From JBFWUM01 sp050247255 (GTDB lineage: Bacteria; Acidobacteriota; Vicinamibacteria; Vicinamibacterales; UBA2999): a DNA stretch of 64,000 nt. Where the stretch lies: positions 1 through 64,000 of the forward strand of contig JBFWUM010000012.1 of NCBI GenBank assembly GCA_050247255.1, read 5' to 3'. Position numbers and translations under genes: made by a program. Under the pieces are notes generated by a model, which saw only the letters and a list, made by a program, of their open reading frames with translations, searched no databases and was not told the origin of the DNA. Of the stretch, positions 59,589 to 64,000 are shown piece after piece; position 1 is the first letter of the stretch, and each line of letters begins with the position of its first letter.

Positions 59589-59810
59589 TGCCCGTTGGAG
59601 GAGAGATACGCGTTACATGAACGCGCGGGACGTCTCTCCAGAGAGCAAGCCGACTGCCACCTTCGGCCGTGACGGCCGGACACCACATTTCAGGCGTTTT
59701 TCCGATTGTTTTCGGTGTTTTCCCGCCGGTGCGGGTTCCCGCGGAACGCCGACAGAAACGTGGTAATCGCTGGCTGCCCGCACAAAGACGAAAGATCGCC
59801 CGGCACACCG
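59589..59810. other. Convergent intergenic region
   Basis: Contains a small hairpin CCGA-TTGTTT-TCGG followed by TGTTTT (59702-59721), which could be a second terminator for the plus-strand gene, and CGGCCG-TGA-CGGCCG at about 59663-59678. No gene or RNA is seen. Confidence 0.35.
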
Positions 59811-60626
59811 TCAGAACATGCGCAGCGCCGTCACCGCGAGAAAGACGGCGAAGACGCGTCGCAGGTACCGGGTATCGAGTCGGTGGGCCAGCCGCGCTCC
59901 ATACGGCGCGAGCAGCGTCGAGGTCGGAAAGATCAGGGCGAAGCCGATCAGGCTGACATAGCCCACGCTGAAGGGCGGCAGGCGCGGCGCGTTCCACCCG
60001 GCAATGGCAAACCCGACGGCGCCGGGCACGCCGATGAGGAACCCGATGGCCGCCGCCGTGCCAATGGCGCGGTGGATCGGGTACCCGAAGAGCGACAGGA
60101 GCGGGACGCTGAGCGTCCCGCCGCCGATCCCCATCATCGCCGAGAGCGCGCCGATGACGCCGGCGATGATCGCCCGGACTCCACCGCGGGGCAGTTGTTG
60201 GGCCACCCGCCACTCTGCCCGCCCCAGCCCCATGTACCCGGCGACCACGAGCGCAGCGCAGGCGAACACCAGGGTCAGGACCCGGCCGCGGACCGCGCCG
60301 GCCACGGCGGTGCCAACGAGCACTCCGCCGAGGATCCATGGACCCCACTGGCGCAGCAGGCCGACATCGACCGCCCCGCGCCGATGGTGCGCCCGCACCG
60401 ACGACGCCGAGGTCGCGATGATGGTCGCCAGCGAGGTGCCCACGGCCAGGTGCATACGCACCCCTTCGTCGACGCCCATCGAGGTGAACAGGGTCCACAG
60501 GACCGGCACGAGCACGATGCCGCCGCCGACCCCCAGGAGCCCGGCGGTCACGCCGGCCACCGCACCGGCACCGAGCAACACCAGCACGAGCGGGAACACC
60601 TGCTCGACGCCCCAAGGCGAGGGCAT
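59811..60626 (-). CDS. TSUP family permease (TauE/SafE-like)
   Basis: 271 residues with about eight membrane helices in two related halves. The signature GLLGVGGGIVLVPVLWTLF (about 26-44) recurs as MMGIGGGTLSVPLLSLFGYP (about 161-180). TSUP members export or import sulfite, sulfonates, sulfoacetate or other small organic anions. The start ATG 60626 overlaps the MFS stop (TGATG), so it is the last gene of the amide/formate-type operon. Confidence 0.9.
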   Translation of the reverse strand: MPSPWGVEQVFPLVLVLLGAGAVAGVTAGLLGVGGGIVLVPVLWTLFTSMGVDEGVRMHLAVGTSLATIIATSASSVRAHHRRGAVDVGLLRQWGPWILGGVLVGTAVAGAVRGRVLTLVFACAALVVAGYMGLGRAEWRVAQQLPRGGVRAIIAGVIGALSAMMGIGGGTLSVPLLSLFGYPIHRAIGTAAAIGFLIGVPGAVGFAIAGWNAPRLPPFSVGYVSLIGFALIFPTSTLLAPYGARLAHRLDTRYLRRVFAVFLAVTALRMF

Positions 60627-61930
60627 CAGGCGTTGCTCCCGATCGGGCCGAGGACCGCCGGCGGCTCGACGGGCGCGGCCTTCACGGCCATCGCCAGCCA
60701 CCGCCCGCGCATCGGCTTCAGGACCCAGATCGCCAGCGCCGCCGTTGCGAAGTCCATGGCGATGATGACGGCAAACACGGGAATCCACGACCCGGTGGCG
60801 GCATGCAGCAGCGCCGCGACCGGGCCGCCCAGCACCGAGCCGACCCCCTGCGCCATGTAGAGCACTCCGTAGTTCGCCGTGGCATGCCGCGTGCCGAAGG
60901 TGTCGGTCAGCGTCGACGGAAACAGCGAGAAGATCTCGCCCCACCCGAAGAACACCAGCCCCGACAGGATCACGAACAGCACGGGCTGATCGCGTGTCAT
61001 CAACCAGAGGGTCATCGCCGCCCCTTCCAGGGAGAAGGCGATCAGCATCGTCTGTTCACGCCCGACGCGGTCGGAGATCCACCCGAAGAACGGACGCGTC
61101 AATCCGTTGGTGACGCGGTCGAGTGAGAGCGCCAGCGGCAGCACCGGCAAGCCCAGGACGAGGACGTCGGCCATGCCAAAGTCGCGGGTGAACGCACCCA
61201 TCTGCGAAATGACCATCAACCCCGAGGTCGACATCATCGTCATCATCAGGAACATCAGCCAGAACACCGGCGTCCCCAGCATCTCGAGCGGCCCGACGTG
61301 GACGGGACCACGGCCGGGGAGCGCGGCGCCGGCTGCGTCGCCCGGCGGCCTTGCCAAGCCGGGACGCCGCAGCCCCTGCGCCGCCGCCACGCCGACGAGC
61401 GCAAAGATGCACCCGAATCGGATCAACGCACGCTCGAGGCCCTCCTCGCGAACGGCCGCGGCGATGGGAAACGTGGTCAGCAACGCGCCGAAGCCATAGC
61501 CGGCCGCCACGAGCCCGGTTGCCAGGCCCCGCTTGTTCGGGAACCACTGCACCATGTGCCCGATCACGCCGATGTAGACGATCCCGGTACCCAGGCCGCC
61601 AAGGACGCCGTAGGTGAGATACAGCGCTGTCAGCGACGACGCGCCAGCCGCCAGCACCCAGCTGAATCCCGTCAGCAGCAGGCCGATCGAGAGGAGCAGT
61701 CGCGGTCCGAAGCGGTCCACCAGCGCTCCCTGCCACGGCGAAAAGAACGTCTGAATGACAATCAGGAGCGAGAAGGTCACCTGCAGTGCGGGCAGGTCGG
61801 CGCCGGTCCGCTCGGTCAGCGCCTGCGTGAAAACCGCCCACACATACTGTGGGCTGGAGATCACGATCATGCAGGTGAGCCCGAGCAGAAGCTGGAACCA
61901 GGGCGAGCGAACGCGGAGCGGGTTGGACAC
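60626..61930 (-). CDS. MFS transporter, oxalate/formate antiporter (OFA) type
   Basis: 434 residues, twelve helices. OFA-like features: WFQLLLGLTCMIVISSPQYV with WAVFTQALTERTG in helix 1, FSPWQGALVDRFGPRLLLSI (loop 2-3 motif), GVLGGLGTGIVYIGVIGHMV with QWFPNKRGLATGLVAAGYGF (helices 4-5), and GWISDRVGREQTMLIAFSLE. Characterised relatives exchange oxalate for formate, but many carry other carboxylates. Six bases separate it from the gamma-glutamyltransferase-like gene upstream. Confidence 0.88.
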   Translation of the reverse strand: MSNPLRVRSPWFQLLLGLTCMIVISSPQYVWAVFTQALTERTGADLPALQVTFSLLIVIQTFFSPWQGALVDRFGPRLLLSIGLLLTGFSWVLAAGASSLTALYLTYGVLGGLGTGIVYIGVIGHMVQWFPNKRGLATGLVAAGYGFGALLTTFPIAAAVREEGLERALIRFGCIFALVGVAAAQGLRRPGLARPPGDAAGAALPGRGPVHVGPLEMLGTPVFWLMFLMMTMMSTSGLMVISQMGAFTRDFGMADVLVLGLPVLPLALSLDRVTNGLTRPFFGWISDRVGREQTMLIAFSLEGAAMTLWLMTRDQPVLFVILSGLVFFGWGEIFSLFPSTLTDTFGTRHATANYGVLYMAQGVGSVLGGPVAALLHAATGSWIPVFAVIIAMDFATAALAIWVLKPMRGRWLAMAVKAAPVEPPAVLGPIGSNA

Positions 61931-61936
61931 GGCACC

Positions 61937-63583
61937 TCACGGAAGAGACGGTTGTGGCACGGCGGCGCCGTCCTTGCGCGGGTCGGACGCCCCGTAATTG
62001 ACGTCCGTGGTGCAGTCGCGCATGACGCTCTGACCACCACCGACGAGACTGGAGAAGCTGCCCAGCACCTCGACATCGTGCCCCCGCGCGGCCAGCTCCG
62101 CCCGCACGTGGAGCGGAACGCGCGATTCGACCATCACGTCGCAGCCGTTGAAGGTCAGCTTGGTCACCCGCGGCGCCTCCAGCGCCTCTTGGATGTTCAT
62201 CCCGTGGTCGACGACGTTGGAGACGAACTGCGCGTGTGCCTGCGCCTGGTTCCAGCCGCCCATGATGCCGAAGGCGATGTTGACGCCGCGCCCGGACATG
62301 AAACCCGGGATGATGGTGTGTAACGGCCGCTTGCGCGGGGCCAGCGCGTTCGGGTGCCTGGGATCGAACTTGAAGAGACCGCCGCGGCTCTGCAGCACGA
62401 AGCCCGCGCCCTCGGGAACGACACCGGAGCCGAAATTGGCAAAGTTGCTCTGGATGAGCGACACCATGTTGCCCTCGCGATCGGCGACGCTCAGGTAGGT
62501 GGTGTCGCCCCCGTGGTCGGGGAGCCCCGAGGGCACCTCAGGGTTCGCCTGCTCCGGGTCGATCCGCGCGGCGCGCTCCAAAGCGTATTCCTTCGACAGC
62601 AGCGTCTCGGGGGTCAGGTGGAACGCCGGGTCGGCGACGTGGCGTGCCAGATCGGCGTAGGCCAGCTTCTTGGCCTCGATGATCGCGTGGAGCGTCTCCG
62701 CCGAGCCTGGGCCGTAGATGCCGAGGGAGAACGCCTCGAGAATGTTCAGCATCATCAACGCCGCGATGCCCTGTCCGTTGGGCGGCAGTTCATAGATGGT
62801 CCAGCGGCGATAGGACGTCGCCAGCGGCGTGACCCACTCGGCGTCGTACTCGGCGAGGTCGGCTGACACGAGCGCGCCGCCGTGCCCGCGCGAACAGCGG
62901 AGGATCCGCCGCGCCACTTCGCCGCGATAGAACGTCTCGGAGCCCTCTTCACCGAGTAAGCGGTAGGTTCCGGCCAGATCCACGTTCCGAAACAGGTGGC
63001 CGGTCCGCGGAATACGTCCGCCGGGCACGAACACCCGCGACGCGACCGGGTCGGTGCGCAGCAGGGCTTCACTGCCCTTCCACTCGGCCGCGGTCATCTC
63101 GGCGACCGGAAACCCCTCGTCCGCCACGTGTGCGGCCGACGCCAGCAGATCCCTGAAGGGACGGCGCCCGAAGCGCTCGTGCAGCTTCGCCCAGGCGGCG
63201 ACGGCGCCTGGGACGGTGACCGAGTTGATCCCGCTCTGAGGCATCGACGACATCCCGCGCGCCTGGAGCGCCTCGATACTCAGCGCGGCTGGCGCCCAGC
63301 CGCTCCCGTTGATCCCGTGCAGCCGTTCCGTGTCGGCCTCGTAGACGAGGGCGAACAGGTCGCCGCCGATGCCGTTCATCATCGGCGCGACCACCCCCAT
63401 CATCGCGTTGGCCGCGATGGCGGCGTCCACCGCATGGCCGCCGGCTGCCAGGATCGAGGCGCCGGCCTGCGAGGCGAGTGGGTGCTCGCTGGCGACCACG
63501 CCACCGACGTGCATCACCATGGAGCGCCCCTGGTTGCGCTCGATCGCCGTGCGAACGTAGTCCGCTGTGACTCCCACGGGCAT
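61937..63583 (-). CDS. Gamma-glutamyltransferase family protein
   Basis: 548-residue Ntn-hydrolase proenzyme. Autocleavage and nucleophile Thr361 in DHGGDTTYLSVADREGNMVS; N-terminal ASEHPLASQAGASILAAGGH and AVDAAIAANAMMGVVAPMMN, GIGGDLFALVYE, then the small-subunit GGWNQAQAHAQFVSNVVDHG. No signal peptide is visible, unlike classical periplasmic GGT, and the GGT Gly-Gly-Ser loop is replaced by SSLVGGGQSVMRD. It could therefore be an acylase or an amide hydrolase of a catabolic route rather than a glutathione enzyme. It starts 12 bases after the amidase gene. Confidence 0.88.
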   Translation of the reverse strand: MPVGVTADYVRTAIERNQGRSMVMHVGGVVASEHPLASQAGASILAAGGHAVDAAIAANAMMGVVAPMMNGIGGDLFALVYEADTERLHGINGSGWAPAALSIEALQARGMSSMPQSGINSVTVPGAVAAWAKLHERFGRRPFRDLLASAAHVADEGFPVAEMTAAEWKGSEALLRTDPVASRVFVPGGRIPRTGHLFRNVDLAGTYRLLGEEGSETFYRGEVARRILRCSRGHGGALVSADLAEYDAEWVTPLATSYRRWTIYELPPNGQGIAALMMLNILEAFSLGIYGPGSAETLHAIIEAKKLAYADLARHVADPAFHLTPETLLSKEYALERAARIDPEQANPEVPSGLPDHGGDTTYLSVADREGNMVSLIQSNFANFGSGVVPEGAGFVLQSRGGLFKFDPRHPNALAPRKRPLHTIIPGFMSGRGVNIAFGIMGGWNQAQAHAQFVSNVVDHGMNIQEALEAPRVTKLTFNGCDVMVESRVPLHVRAELAARGHDVEVLGSFSSLVGGGQSVMRDCTTDVNYGASDPRKDGAAVPQPSLP

Positions 63584-63595
63584 CGCGCGCTGCCG

Positions 63596-64000
63596 CTACC
63601 GAACCGGAGCCGGCAGCGAGGCTTTGCTCACGCGCGCCACCACGGTGAACGCCGCATCCGATACACGCGCGATCTGGTATTCGACGGCCTGCCCCATCAG
63701 CAGCGAGACTGCCTTTTCGCTCAACCCGAAATCGTCGTCCAGCCAGTGGTGCAGTTCGAGCGTGGCGTGCCGGAGAGCGTCCTGCAGCGACGCCGCGCTG
63801 CTTCCGACCGTCATCAGGTGCCGGTCGGTCTCGATCCGCGGCCATGCCATCTCGAATTCGCCGACGACGGTCGAGGGGCGCACCACGCTGCTATGGGGCC
63901 AGCTCTGTTTCTTGACGACCTCGACGGTGAACTCGACCTCGAGCGCCGACTCGATGCCGGTGCCGGTCACGGCGCCGTCGCCCTGCGCCGCGAGGCCGTG
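63596..64000 (-). CDS. Acetamidase/formamidase family protein, C-terminal part (5' end outside window)
   Basis: The last 134 codons of a gene entering from beyond the window. HGLAAQGDGAVTGTGIESAL followed by EVEFTVEVVKKQSWPHS is the FmdA_AmdA family block, and LHHWLDDDFGLSEKAVSLLM is the usual C-terminal helix region. Such enzymes release ammonia from formamide or acetamide. It is the upstream member of the operon with the GGT-like hydrolase and OFA carrier, all minus strand. Confidence 0.85.
   Translation of the reverse strand, partial: HGLAAQGDGAVTGTGIESALEVEFTVEVVKKQSWPHSSVVRPSTVVGEFEMAWPRIETDRHLMTVGSSAASLQDALRHATLELHHWLDDDFGLSEKAVSLLMGQAVEYQIARVSDAAFTVVARVSKASLPAPVR

Noticed and set aside
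1..64000. CRISPR array, tRNA, rRNA, integrase or phage genes
   Set aside because: No regularly spaced repeats, no rRNA or tRNA sequence and no recombinase or phage structural motif were seen in a read of both strands.

Overview
The window is high-GC bacterial DNA packed with secreted enzymes. Several features point to Acidobacteriota, probably the Vicinamibacteria side. These are two large Oar-like TonB-dependent receptors with carboxypeptidase-regulatory N-termini, a PSD1/DUF1501 pair with planctomycete-type cytochrome c domains, a DUF5916-type protein, a PEGA protein, MacB-type ABC export with a sigma-54 activator, quinoprotein dehydrogenases and many signal-peptide proteins of unknown role. 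This placement is inferred from gene content only; no rRNA or tRNA gene is present.

Layout. 1-9.9 kb: a cysteine-type formate dehydrogenase alpha subunit; a minus-strand operon of phosphoribosyltransferase, erythromycin-esterase-like protein and an internally deleted hydrolase; a PEGA protein; and a MacA/MacB export operon behind a sigma-54-type promoter. 10-13 kb: a broken sigma-54 activator copy, a VapBC toxin-antitoxin pair with a palindromic operator, and a membrane-anchored metallo-beta-lactamase-fold protein. 12.7-20.6 kb: two TetR paralogues with similarly built promoters (TTGACA, 17-bp spacer, TGAAC-N3-GTTCA-like operator) around a TonB receptor, secreted proteins and a metallo-hydrolase. 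One paralogous target gene has collapsed to its 5' end and a terminator. 20.7-23.4 kb: a Tat-exported molybdenum hydroxylase and its 2Fe-2S subunit.

23.6-35.4 kb: a catabolic locus around a LysR regulator. A DHDPS-like aldolase and an MFS transporter run left. A nine-gene operon runs right: ornithine-cyclodeaminase-like protein, NHL propeller, cytochrome c, a frameshifted PQQ dehydrogenase, cupin, DUF6282-cupin fusion, cupin, SCP2-like protein and alpha/beta hydrolase. The same 16-base element lies upstream of both arms in the same orientation relative to the genes. At 35.4-36.6 kb is an intact sigma-54 activator; its 3' part is repeated without a mismatch over 364 bases at 10.0 kb.

36.7-57.0 kb is the most striking region: eleven minus-strand genes in an almost gapless array. 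They run from a TonB-dependent receptor through a PSD1 cytochrome, DUF1501, beta-propeller, metallo-hydrolase, sodium symporter and second beta-propeller to two DUF1989 proteins, urea/guanidine carboxylase and allophanate hydrolase. The last four match the known guanidine-to-ammonia route (guanidine carboxylase, carboxyguanidine deiminase, allophanate hydrolase). This suggests a cell-surface-to-cytoplasm pathway that strips nitrogen from a guanidino or urea-type compound. 57.3-64 kb: a DUF5916-type outer-membrane protein, then a minus-strand operon of acetamidase/formamidase (cut by the window end), gamma-glutamyltransferase-like hydrolase, OFA-type MFS carrier and TauE/SafE permease, also a nitrogen or amide theme.
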